Assembly (NCBI GenBank): GCA_035416745.1
Contig: DAOLNV010000056.1
Span: 1-37,467, forward strand
Direction of reading: 5' to 3'
DNA: 37,467 nt
Source of the DNA: Candidatus Hydrogenedentota bacterium
Lineage (GTDB): Bacteria > Hydrogenedentota > Hydrogenedentia > Hydrogenedentales > SLHB01
Shown here: piece by piece, positions 7,738 to 15,751 of the stretch
Layout: each line of letters opens with the position of its first letter
Position numbering within the stretch: position 1 is the first letter of the stretch
Program-made: the position numbers and the translations under genes
Notes under the pieces: generated by a model
Told to the model about the DNA's origin: nothing
Database searches by the model: none
The model's input: only the letters and a program-made list of their open reading frames with translations

Positions 7738-8969
7738 GCGCTCATCCAAATTGGCCCATCTTCGAGGGTGACGGGCTCTGTTGCCAATACAGCCGCGACC
7801 ACATGCTCTGTCTCCTCGGGGGTGGATGTACACACCGAGTAGACGATAACCCCCTGATTCTCGCAAAGAACGATTGCCGACCTCAACAATTGCTGCTGCA
7901 GCAGGGCCAACTCGCGAATATCCGCTTCGGAAAGACGGTATTTCAAGTCCGGATGCCGGCGCAAAGTACCCAGTCCTGAACAAGGGGCATCGACCAGGAC
8001 ACGGTCGAATCTCCCCACGAACGGAGCGTTCCGGCCATCTGCCGCAACCAGATGAACGCCCGGGGCGTTCAAGCGCGTCATATTCTCGCGGATCTGGCGA
8101 ATCCTCCCGAGGCGGATATCGCACGCCGTGAGCCGTGCGCGTCCTCCAGCGAGCGCCGCGATGTGGGTGGTCTTGTTTCCCGGCGCGGCGCACATATCTA
8201 ATATCCGCTCCCCGGGTTGCGGTTCCAGAAGATGCGCAGGCAGCATAGACGCAGGATCCTGCACCGTGAAGTCTCCAGCCTGAAACCGCTTGCTGCGCGC
8301 GAGCGCCGGGGCCCGGAAGAAGGTTATTTCTTCAGGAACAACCGTACGCTTCTCCGCGCGGATATCGCCTTTCTGGAGCGCCTTCAGCAGAGAATCCGTG
8401 TTGATCTGCAGGGTATTTACCCGGGCTGAGATTGGCGCTTCCTCCGTCAATGCACGGCAAAGGGCCTCGGTCTCGTTTGGGCCCAAGTCGTCGAGCCAGC
8501 GTTTAACAAGCCACTCGGGCATTGAATACTGGATGTGAAGGCGCTCGAGCGGCTCCTCGGGAAAGGTGACCTCTGAAAGCTCGTGCGGGGCGCGCCGCAG
8601 CACCGCGTTCGTCAAGCGGGCCAGACCGGCGTGGCCGCGTTTCCTGGCCAAGTCGACCGATGTGTGCACGAGGGCTGGGGGTGTCACCTGGCTACAGAAT
8701 AGCGACTGAAATATGCCCATGCGCAGAAGGGCACGGATAGGAGCGGGCAGCTCTTCGAGCGGCTGACGCAGGATTCCTCGAAGAACATAATCGCACAGAA
8801 TCCTGTGCCGCACGGTCCCGTAAACGAGGTGCGTCAGGAAACGCCGGCCTCTCTCGTGCAGTTCTTTGCGGCGAAGGGTCCGGTCGAGAGACACGTCGAG
8901 GAATACTCCCTGCTCGAACACGCGAAGGAGCACGTCGATGGCGGCGTTACGCACGGGGTCGATGGGCAC
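7647..8969 (-). CDS. rsmB: 16S rRNA (cytosine-967-C5)-methyltransferase
   Basis: A 440-residue cytoplasmic RNA methyltransferase. Residues 1-140 form a NusB-like RNA-binding domain; the rest is the Fmu/NOL1 SAM domain. The SAM loop is DMCAAPGNKTTH (Cys260 to His269). The two family cysteines are Cys330 in DAPCSGLGTLRRHPD (catalytic) and Cys380 in VYSVCTSTPEE. The C-terminal DGFFLTRLRK is the normal family ending, so the gene is full length even though the PASTA gene starts within its last 91 bases. The start is GTG 8969, three bases after the fmt stop, so the two genes are surely co-translated. Confidence 0.95.
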   Translation of the reverse strand: MPIDPVRNAAIDVLLRVFEQGVFLDVSLDRTLRRKELHERGRRFLTHLVYGTVRHRILCDYVLRGILRQPLEELPAPIRALLRMGIFQSLFCSQVTPPALVHTSVDLARKRGHAGLARLTNAVLRRAPHELSEVTFPEEPLERLHIQYSMPEWLVKRWLDDLGPNETEALCRALTEEAPISARVNTLQINTDSLLKALQKGDIRAEKRTVVPEEITFFRAPALARSKRFQAGDFTVQDPASMLPAHLLEPQPGERILDMCAAPGNKTTHIAALAGGRARLTACDIRLGRIRQIRENMTRLNAPGVHLVAADGRNAPFVGRFDRVLVDAPCSGLGTLRRHPDLKYRLSEADIRELALLQQQLLRSAIVLCENQGVIVYSVCTSTPEETEHVVAAVLATEPVTLEDGPIWMSAWRKSKGTYRTNPVQDGLDGFFLTRLRKQS

Positions 8970-8972
8970 GGT

Positions 8973-9905
8973 CTACAAATCCTCAAAACGTTCGCCAACC
9001 TGAATGGAATGGCCCCGTAGATATTCCTCCATGGACATCGCGCGTTTCCCGGGGGCTTGAAATGCCAGAATGGCCAGGAGCTCTTCGCCCGCAGCCACGA
9101 GGACGCGGTCTTTCTCCACGGCAACCACGGTGCCGGGGCGCGCATCATGCGTGCCTTGCACAACCTGAGAGGCGTGTATCCGGCAGATTTCGCCTTTGTA
9201 GAGGCAATGTGCCACGGGCCAGGAGACAGCGGCCCGCACCAGATTGTGAATCTCGCGCGCGGGGCGTCCCCAGCGGAGCTGCCCGTCGGACTTCTCGAAC
9301 ATGCGGCAATAGACAGCTTTCGAATGGTCCTGCGGCCTGAAACAGGCCGTCCCCGCACCAATTGCATTGACGCCGGCAACCAGAAGTCCCGCGCCCTTCA
9401 CCGCGAGCCGGTTGGAAAGCGAAACCCAGTTATCTTCCGGAAGAACCGGCTCTTCTTCCTGGAAAAGAATGTCGCCGGCATCCATCTCGAGCGTAAGGCG
9501 CATGATGGTAACGCCAGTAACCTCGTCGCCGTTCAATAGGGCCGTGCGGATGGGGGAGGGCCCGCGATATTTGGGCAGCAGGCTCGGGTGCATGTTGAGA
9601 TAGCCGTAGGGCGGGATATCGAGGATGGGTTGCTTGAGGATTCGCCCGTACGCGGCGATCAAACAGATGTCGGGGGCTTGTTGGCGCAACCACGCCTCGA
9701 AGGCGCCATCGTTGAGCTTCTCGGGCTGTGCGACGGGAATGCCGTTGGCTTGAGCCCAGACCTTCGCGGGCGGCGGCTCGAGCTTCTTGCCCCGTCCCTT
9801 GGGGCGGTCCGGCTGGCACACCAAGGCAACGACTTCGTGCGCTTCCGCTACCGCCACAAGACAAGGAACCGTCAGTTCCGGCGTTCCAAAGAAGACCGCG
9901 CGCAC
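8973..9905 (-). CDS. fmt: Methionyl-tRNA formyltransferase
   Basis: A 310-residue enzyme that formylates initiator Met-tRNA using 10-formyl-tetrahydrofolate. The catalytic triad is visible: Asn104 and His106 in GYLNMHPSLLPKYRG, and Asp142 in EMDAGDILF. The N-terminal MRAVFFGTPE Rossmann start and the C-terminal OB-like domain (from about residue 205) match the family in length and order. The start is GTG 9905, directly abutting the ybaB TGA. No def (peptide deformylase) gene is next to it, unlike many genomes. Confidence 0.96.
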   Translation of the reverse strand: MRAVFFGTPELTVPCLVAVAEAHEVVALVCQPDRPKGRGKKLEPPPAKVWAQANGIPVAQPEKLNDGAFEAWLRQQAPDICLIAAYGRILKQPILDIPPYGYLNMHPSLLPKYRGPSPIRTALLNGDEVTGVTIMRLTLEMDAGDILFQEEEPVLPEDNWVSLSNRLAVKGAGLLVAGVNAIGAGTACFRPQDHSKAVYCRMFEKSDGQLRWGRPAREIHNLVRAAVSWPVAHCLYKGEICRIHASQVVQGTHDARPGTVVAVEKDRVLVAAGEELLAILAFQAPGKRAMSMEEYLRGHSIQVGERFEDL

Positions 9906-10241
9906 TCAGGTCAACCCCGGTATTTCGATGCCGCCCGTGAGCTCCGTCATCTTTGCTTTGACCAGTTCCTGCACTTGGCGGATGCCATCGTTGACCGCTG
10001 CGGTGACCAGCGTTTCCAACATCTCGATGTCATTCGAGTCAACCACTTCAGGCTCGATCTTGACTGACTGCAGCTCGAATCTGCCGTTCATCTCGACCTT
10101 GACCATACCGCCGCCCGCGGATGCCTCGATCCGTTCGCTGGCCAGGCTTTCCTTGAGTTCTTCCATCTTGCCCTTCATCTCCAAAGCGTGTTTGATCATG
10201 TTGGAGAAATTGCCAAGATTGCCTAATCCTTTGGGTAGCAC
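9906..10241 (-). CDS. YbaB/EbfC family nucleoid-associated protein
   Basis: A 111-residue dimeric DNA-binding protein of the YbaB/EbfC family. The N-terminal helix (MIKHALEMKGKMEELKESL) and the middle VKVEMNGRFELQSVKIEPEVV strand block are typical, as is the closing acidic and hydrophobic helix. I chose GTG 10241 because AGGAGG lies at 10246-10251, four bases away, and the length then matches the family (about 105-115); the frame stays open upstream without family similarity. YbaB usually lies with dnaX and recR; here it heads an operon with fmt and rsmB instead. Confidence 0.9.
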   Translation of the reverse strand: MLPKGLGNLGNFSNMIKHALEMKGKMEELKESLASERIEASAGGGMVKVEMNGRFELQSVKIEPEVVDSNDIEMLETLVTAAVNDGIRQVQELVKAKMTELTGGIEIPGLT

Positions 10242-10514
10242 GTTGCCTCCTATCCGTCGAGCGCATGAGCACTTGTTACTTGTATCGAGGTAGACCGCCG
10301 CCAAGTATACCCGCATGTCCGATATGGTGTCCAAACGGCGGCAGTGTCGGCTCGAACCATAGCGCGAAAATGGCATGGTTCAAAGGTTCGAGGCCCGGAA
10401 AGCCGCCAAATGACGTTCTTGCTGCACGTACATCTGTTCTATCAGCCTTCCCCAATTGCGGCTGAGCAGGCATATTGGCAGCGTATGGGTCCTGCAGGGG
10501 GTATCAACCCATGA
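10242..10514. other. Non-coding stretch upstream of ybaB
   Basis: This stretch presumably carries the promoter of the minus-strand ybaB-fmt-rsmB-PASTA-rpe operon, but I see no convincing -35/-10 pair. Short pieces look like a tRNA T-loop (GGTTCGAG) or part of the SRP RNA core, but neither folds into a complete RNA. No gene is supported in any frame. Confidence 0.4.
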
Positions 10515-10730
10515 CATTGCACCGGGTCCGACGCTCTTGGACTTCCGTCCTTCGCCATGGGAAGCGTCACTTTTCAATACAGCGACAGTATCGCCGCGGG
10601 CATCGTAATCAGCCAGGACCCTGAGGCAGCAGGGGGGGACGACCCCGAGAACCTCCGCTCGGCGAGGAAGAGCACGGACTCTTCGATGGCGGCCAATCTC
10701 TACTACGCCGGTTTCCGCATCTCCAGATGA
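10515..10730 (+). pseudogene. Remnant: half PASTA repeat joined to FGE-sulfatase-like C-terminus
   Basis: The plus frame running 10515-10730 is closed on both sides by stops (TGA 10512, TGA 10728) and has no plausible ribosome site. Residues from about 10536 read like the second half of a PASTA repeat: GSVTFQYSDSIAAGIVISQ then DPEAA. Right after it comes DDPENLRSARKS...NLYYAGFRISR, which is the usual last 30 residues of formylglycine-generating-enzyme (SUMF1/EgtB/PvdO) domains, ending in the characteristic GFRxxR. The FGE body, including its active-site region, is absent, and in the +1 frame RTLR just before the GG hints at a frameshift (family RVLRGGS). I read it as a decayed gene with a large internal deletion. 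The similarity is judged by eye. Confidence 0.55.
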
Positions 10731-10849
10731 ACAAAACAGCGAAAGTTGCAGTGATGTTTGGGTTTCGCAATCGACGACGGGGATAGGTCCGCGGTAATCG
10801 CCGTTCGCCGTCACTGCTGCCTTCCTTTGCCTCTCGCGATTCCCGCCGT

Positions 10850-13800
10850 CTACGGCTGCCCAGGCAGCTCGTGGAGGCGGAGGTTCTTCGCGCGCGCCTC
10901 ACGCATGCGGTGTTCTTCGCTGGCGCGAGCGGCATAGCGCTGGTCGCGCAAGGCGTCCGTCTGAGCCGGCTCATACCCGGGCATATCCGCCCGGGGCGTC
11001 TCAGCCAGCATCTGGGTACCCGCCTGGATGATGGAAAGGGCTTCACGAAAGCGGGGTCCGTCGGGTCCGTCCAGCGCCTTCAGGCAAGGGCTCAATTCGG
11101 GCCTGTCGAAACTCACCAGCGGGCCGCGGTTCGTTCGGCAGTCAGCCAATTGCCCGAAGGGAATGCCGGTCAATTCTTCAAGGCGCTTGAGCTGGCCGTC
11201 ATCAAGGGGGCTGCGCCCAGCGAGATTGTTCGGGTATGCGCTCGAATACACGGGATAATACGGCCCGTTCACGTCAATCCAGGTCACGAGGCGCTCGAAG
11301 CTCTCGGGGTCCATTTCGATCTTGTGGTGTCCTTCGAGAATGGTCTTGACCAGCGGGCTGGCATGCGCTCCCCAGGAATACGCTTGCTGGATCTCCGCGG
11401 GGCCCGCGCCAATGGCCTTGATGTACCCTTTCCGCCACAACTCCTTATACGAGGTATTGAAGATGAGAGTCTTGTCGCCGCATAACAGCAGCTTCTCTCC
11501 GGGCTTCTTGCCGTAGTCGTGGCATTCGACACAGTAGCGGTCGAACACGGGCTGAACGTCTCGAAGATAGTTGAAGAACTGTGGGGCGCCGTGCCAGCCG
11601 GTGAGGATACTGGGCTCGCGGCGCAAGGCACGGGGAACGGGGGAAAGGGCCGCGTGCGAAGCTGGGGCCTTCCTGCGATCTTCATGACATCCCATGCATC
11701 CCGTGCATTCGCCGCTTTGCACCATGGTCCCGCTCCGCATGGACTGCACCATCATGCCGCGCTCGTCAAGCAGCTGAAAATACACGAAGGCTCCGGGGGG
11801 AATTTCGAAGTAAGCCGAGCCGTCCGGTTCAACCGGAACCGTCCCCAGGATCCGTTTGTTGTTGAAATCGTGCCAGTTCATGGCTGGCGCTTCCTGGCCT
11901 TGGCCGTTCCAGGGCGGGGTGGTCCAGTACCGCTTTTCGGGCGACTCAACCACCCGCAGGTACTTGACCGCTCCGCGTTCGACGCCAGCCATGTGCGTGC
12001 CTTCGTATACGTCCATCACATACAGCGCGCCGGGCTCGTCTTCGAAGGTTCTGCGGGACGGAATGGCGGGCGGCCGTGGGCGCGGCGCCAGGGGCATGGG
12101 ATCAAAACAACCGGGCTCCTCGGCGTGCACCAGGAGCTCGTTTCCAAAAATGTCTATGAGGAATATCCCCATGAGCTCGCCGGAGCCTGTCATACGGGAG
12201 CACAAGAAGAAGGTGTCATCAAGCGGATAGGGATCTTCATACTTTGGATTCACCTGCGTGTACAGGTCAAAGCCATAATTATCCGGTTTGTTGGGATCGC
12301 CGGGGCCCGCAAGGTCTATCGCCCGGGGCGGCCACGTCTGAATCACTGGCGGGCGGTTGTCCATGCCGAGGCGGCGGTCGATGATGGCTAGAGCTCCCCA
12401 CGGGCGGTCATGGCACGAGCCGAAGATGCAGATGGCTCGCTGCGTGCCGGGAATCGGCCGTGCGTCAATTACGGCCCCCGGAGACCATGTGTTATTCCCC
12501 CAGTACAGGGCGTGATTCGTGCCGTCCGGATTGACGGTCCACAGCCCCTGAGCGTCTCCGAAATTGCGGTCCACGTACTCCCACCGGTCATAGAGGATGC
12601 GTCCGTCCGGGGTGAGGGCGCCATGGCCCTCGAACAGAGTATTCTTGCCGATCTGGCAGATGTTGGCGCCGTCCGGTTCCATGCGGAAAAGGTTTGCCAT
12701 GATGTGGCGGTTGCACATGCAGTACTTGGGCTCGCGCGTTGACGAGAACGCAATGGAATCATCGGGCAGGTATAACGGGTCGATATCGGAGACCGGCTGC
12801 GCGTACGTGAGTTGTTTGAGACCCGAGCCATCAGCGTTTATCTCGTAGATGTGGTAGCCATCCGCCTTGTCCTTGCGCATCGAGAAGACGATGCGCGTGC
12901 CGTCGAAATGCACCTCGGGATCGCGAATGATGCCCTCGGGCGCTTCAAGAAGGGCCGTTACCTGTCCTGCCTCCGCAAAATCAATGCACTTGAGCGCCCC
13001 GCCGCCTTCAAAGCTGCTCTCGTTAATTTCGTTGACCTGAAACATTGTCTCAGTATTGTGATGGTCGGGGCGGTACTGTTTTCTCACGACGAACAGAATG
13101 GGATGCGAACAGAGGAGGGGATTCGCGAGCAGCAACGCTTGGCGCCTGAGTTCTTCCACGGCTCCGCGCACTTCTCGGGCCTGCTGGAGCGCTTCCTCGC
13201 TCGCCGCGCCGGCCCGGATACGGTCGATTCTTCCGGCAAGAGCAGCGGCTTCGCGAACGAATCTGCCTCCCCCGGAATAGGCATCGCCGTAACGTTCCAT
13301 CAGGGTATCAATGGCCGCTTTTACGGGCGGCAGCGGGCATGCGTCGAGTTCGCCCGCAATGGATTCTTGCAGAAGAGCGGACTCAATATTGGCAAACCGT
13401 TGCGCCGTCGTCTCGAGATCGATTATGCCTTGCGCGGCGAAATTGTCGAACGTGATATGTCCCCACCCGCCTTGGTTCTGATCGACGATGCGGAGAAAGC
13501 ACTTCTTCCCGACCAATTCCGGCGTGTCCCACGACCGGACCGCCATGACCTCGCTGCTGTTGCCCGAGGCCTTCACATGTTCATGACCGTCGAGGGTGCA
13601 CAGTGCCACATACGTGTCCGGGTGGTTGCCCCCGCCCGCCAGAAACGTCATCTCAGGCCCCGTCAACTCAAAAACGGGCGATTCGATAGTTCCCGTGAAA
13701 CTGTCGTTTGGCCGATAGTCCTTTTGCTCGAGGGTCGAGAGAAAGTACTGGCCCTGCTTATTGTAAGGGTCAGAACTGTTGTGAAATTCCTTGCGGTCGC

Positions 13801-13978
13801 AGACGAGAAGCTCGAACGAACCCTCTATGACCCGCCACCCTTGGAGGTCGCCGCTTTCAAAATCGAAGCAGAGAGACGAAGAAGCGTCCAAGCTGCCGGC
13901 CCCGGCCGAATGAATCACCATGCACCCAAAGACAACGAACCACAGGGATTTCGTAATCGGGAGGAATCTGCCATTCAT
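10850..13978 (-). CDS. HzsA-related diheme PD40/beta-propeller protein
   Basis: A 1042-residue exported protein. An N-terminal signal peptide (about 1-27) precedes a lectin-like region (CFDFESGDLQGWRV, about 37-190) and a helical linker. A central WD40/PD40-type propeller (about 300-640) follows, with TolB-like segments such as EINADGSGLKQLT and FSSTREPKYCMCNRHIM. The C-terminal third has two CxxCH haem c sites: Cys761-Met-Gly-Cys764-His765, inside a CTGCMGCH cluster, and Cys816-Val-Glu-Cys819-His820. This layout is that of the HzsA-related proteins, named for the alpha subunit of hydrazine synthase but widespread in Planctomycetota-like genomes that do not perform anammox. A redox role in the periplasm is likely; the reaction is unknown. 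ATG 13978 gives the signal peptide, with only a weak GGAAC before it. The propeller lipoprotein gene ends 55 bases upstream. Confidence 0.85.
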   Translation of the reverse strand: MNGRFLPITKSLWFVVFGCMVIHSAGAGSLDASSSLCFDFESGDLQGWRVIEGSFELLVCDRKEFHNSSDPYNKQGQYFLSTLEQKDYRPNDSFTGTIESPVFELTGPEMTFLAGGGNHPDTYVALCTLDGHEHVKASGNSSEVMAVRSWDTPELVGKKCFLRIVDQNQGGWGHITFDNFAAQGIIDLETTAQRFANIESALLQESIAGELDACPLPPVKAAIDTLMERYGDAYSGGGRFVREAAALAGRIDRIRAGAASEEALQQAREVRGAVEELRRQALLLANPLLCSHPILFVVRKQYRPDHHNTETMFQVNEINESSFEGGGALKCIDFAEAGQVTALLEAPEGIIRDPEVHFDGTRIVFSMRKDKADGYHIYEINADGSGLKQLTYAQPVSDIDPLYLPDDSIAFSSTREPKYCMCNRHIMANLFRMEPDGANICQIGKNTLFEGHGALTPDGRILYDRWEYVDRNFGDAQGLWTVNPDGTNHALYWGNNTWSPGAVIDARPIPGTQRAICIFGSCHDRPWGALAIIDRRLGMDNRPPVIQTWPPRAIDLAGPGDPNKPDNYGFDLYTQVNPKYEDPYPLDDTFFLCSRMTGSGELMGIFLIDIFGNELLVHAEEPGCFDPMPLAPRPRPPAIPSRRTFEDEPGALYVMDVYEGTHMAGVERGAVKYLRVVESPEKRYWTTPPWNGQGQEAPAMNWHDFNNKRILGTVPVEPDGSAYFEIPPGAFVYFQLLDERGMMVQSMRSGTMVQSGECTGCMGCHEDRRKAPASHAALSPVPRALRREPSILTGWHGAPQFFNYLRDVQPVFDRYCVECHDYGKKPGEKLLLCGDKTLIFNTSYKELWRKGYIKAIGAGPAEIQQAYSWGAHASPLVKTILEGHHKIEMDPESFERLVTWIDVNGPYYPVYSSAYPNNLAGRSPLDDGQLKRLEELTGIPFGQLADCRTNRGPLVSFDRPELSPCLKALDGPDGPRFREALSIIQAGTQMLAETPRADMPGYEPAQTDALRDQRYAARASEEHRMREARAKNLRLHELPGQP

Positions 13979-14033
13979 AATATGTTGTTCCGGGCGTCCT
14001 GTTTTGAACGCGTGTGAAATCCGGCCTGAGGGA

Positions 14034-15560
14034 TCATTCCGATAGCCTTGAAACCAGAATGTCCCACCCTCCGTATGTTGCAGTGAGGGCTCGAGAGGAT
14101 GAAGAGTCTATCCCGATAATCATCGGGTCATCGTACGTGCCGGCCGCGACGAAATCGTCTCCGGCTTCTAGGTAGTCTTCCCCGGATGCGCTGACGACCC
14201 CGAGAATCATCTCATCCCCGTCCCCGCCGCCGTGACAGACCGTGATCACGCTGCCGTCCTCGGCGAACTTCGCCACGAACAGGTCCTGCCCCGCGACAGC
14301 CTCGACCTCGTTCTCGGCCGTCTCGTCCGGTCCAAAAACAGTTCGTTTTGTGAAATACCCTCCGGCAACGAACGTTCCGTCATCGTACGCGCTGACCGTG
14401 TAAGGCAGCACCTCCCCCTGGATGTTCTGGGCCTGCTTTACCCAGACGAGGTCGCCGTCGGAGGCGAACCGGGCGAAGAAAGCGTCCATGGTGTTTCCGG
14501 CGGAAAGGGTGGTTTGAGTGGGTTCGCCGTTGCCGAACGTCACCGTCCCCGTGAAGGCGCCAACCACGATGCAGTCTCCTCCTGGCAGGGCGGCTACGTC
14601 CAGTGCCACGGTGTCTCCCGAGCCGCCAATCTCGCGGACCCAGGACCGGTCGCCCAGGCCGTCGTATCGCACAATATAGGCATCACGGGCAAGTGCCTTA
14701 GACGGCGCCGCGCCGCCGTCACCCTTGAACTGGCCGTTGATGTAACCGGCAGCGACGCAAGACGCATCCGAATAGACGGCTATCCCCATGCCCATATCCG
14801 TATCCGGGCCGCCTGCGCGTTTCACCCAGGCGAGGGACCCGTCGTCGTTATATCGCGCGACGAACAGGTCCTCCGCGCCATTGGCTATCAACACCGTTTC
14901 GTTCGTTTCCCGAACGCCGAACGCGGCTTGGTCACTGAAATACCCGGTGACAAAGGCCGAACCGTTGTCCAGGGCGGCGAGATCGTTGGCCTCGTCATTG
15001 CTGATGCCGCCTGCCCGGGTGGCAAACTGGAACAAGCCATGGTTGCTGTAGTAGGCGAGGAAAATGTCCAGCAAACCCGCGGAAGGCAAGACTTGCTGAA
15101 TTGGATCCCGTACGCCGAACGATGCGTACAAGCTGTAGCAACCGGTTACATAGAAGGAACCGTCGGCAAGGACGGCGATCCCGTGCCCCTCGTCCGTTCC
15201 CGAACCGCCCGCAGCCGTCACCCACGACAGTTCGCCGTCCGATGTGTACTTCGCGATGAAGACGTCGTTGTCTCCGGAGGATGCCCATGCGGACTCCAGC
15301 TGCGTCGAGGAAGAAAACACGGCTGTTGAACTGAAGTACCCGGTTACGATGGAGGCGCCCTCCGATGTCAGGTCGAGGGCATATGCCACATCGCTCGTGG
15401 GCCCGCCAGCGTGTCTGGCCCACACCGCGCTTGCCCGCCCGGGCTCACCAGGGGTGTCATCTCCGTCGTCCGGGACGTAATGACCATTCGGACACCCCAG
15501 AGCCAGCGTCAGAGCGCACGCAAACACGATCGTCATCAGTGTCTTAAGGGCGTTTCGCAT
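14034..15560 (-). CDS. Beta-propeller repeat lipoprotein (SBBP-like)
   Basis: A 508-residue exported protein with a lipoprotein signal peptide ending LALGC (Cys23), a short acidic linker, then about seven repeats of 55-65 residues. Each repeat carries a core like D.F.A.Y..DG.L.WV..AGG...D.G..IA...DGS..V.GYF....FG. Examples are DVFIAKYTSDGELSWVTAAG and DLFVARYNDDGSLAWVKRAG. This matches secreted beta-propeller repeats of the SBBP type, which have no known catalytic role and probably bind partners at the surface. Good start evidence: GGAGA seven bases before ATG 15560, and a promoter at 15619-15646. It is followed, 55 bases on, by the HzsA-related gene, with which it may be co-transcribed. Confidence 0.8.
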   Translation of the reverse strand: MRNALKTLMTIVFACALTLALGCPNGHYVPDDGDDTPGEPGRASAVWARHAGGPTSDVAYALDLTSEGASIVTGYFSSTAVFSSSTQLESAWASSGDNDVFIAKYTSDGELSWVTAAGGSGTDEGHGIAVLADGSFYVTGCYSLYASFGVRDPIQQVLPSAGLLDIFLAYYSNHGLFQFATRAGGISNDEANDLAALDNGSAFVTGYFSDQAAFGVRETNETVLIANGAEDLFVARYNDDGSLAWVKRAGGPDTDMGMGIAVYSDASCVAAGYINGQFKGDGGAAPSKALARDAYIVRYDGLGDRSWVREIGGSGDTVALDVAALPGGDCIVVGAFTGTVTFGNGEPTQTTLSAGNTMDAFFARFASDGDLVWVKQAQNIQGEVLPYTVSAYDDGTFVAGGYFTKRTVFGPDETAENEVEAVAGQDLFVAKFAEDGSVITVCHGGGDGDEMILGVVSASGEDYLEAGDDFVAAGTYDDPMIIGIDSSSSRALTATYGGWDILVSRLSE

Positions 15561-15618
15561 AGCTTTTTCTCCGTGCAGGCCGATACCCAGCCTTGCCTCA
15601 ACCTGCGCATGGTTTTAC

Positions 15619-15646
15619 CTTATAGCAAGAGGCACGAATTAGGCAA
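15619..15646 (-). promoter_or_regulatory. Sigma-70-type promoter for the beta-propeller lipoprotein
   Basis: On the minus strand TTGCCT (15641-15646) and TATAAG (15619-15624) are separated by 16 bases. Transcription would start near 15612, about 50 bases before ATG 15560. Confidence 0.45.
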
Positions 15647-15684
15647 ATACTTCCGCCAAAAGGATGTAAGGCGCTTGCTGAATA

Positions 15685-15693
15685 TGGTATATT
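15685..15693 (+). promoter_or_regulatory. Possible extended -10 promoter for leuS
   Basis: TGGTATATT has the TGn plus TATATT form of an extended -10 element; no good -35 lies at the right distance. Transcription would start near 15700, about 50 bases before ATG 15752. Confidence 0.3.
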
Positions 15694-15751
15694 CGATTCT
15701 CTTTTTGGGGTGGTTTTTGCGAATAATCCTGGCAGTGGAGGCCCCTATCAG

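Noticed and set aside
7738..8193. Upstream extension of the PASTA frame
   Set aside because: It is out of frame inside conserved rsmB sequence and gives a basic, unstructured product; ATG 7737 gives a sensible membrane protein start.
10385..10415. Possible SRP RNA core near ybaB
   Set aside because: GAGGCCCGGAAAGCCGCC only loosely resembles the conserved GGAAGGAAGCAGCC loop, and flanking stems do not pair.
10380..10814. A 144-codon minus-strand open frame in the gap after ybaB
   Set aside because: No ribosome site, no family resemblance, Arg- and Cys-rich composition, and it runs antisense to the PASTA/FGE remnant.
12812..14017. A 401-codon plus-strand open frame
   Set aside because: It is the complement of the HzsA-related gene, with no recognisable motifs and no ribosome site.
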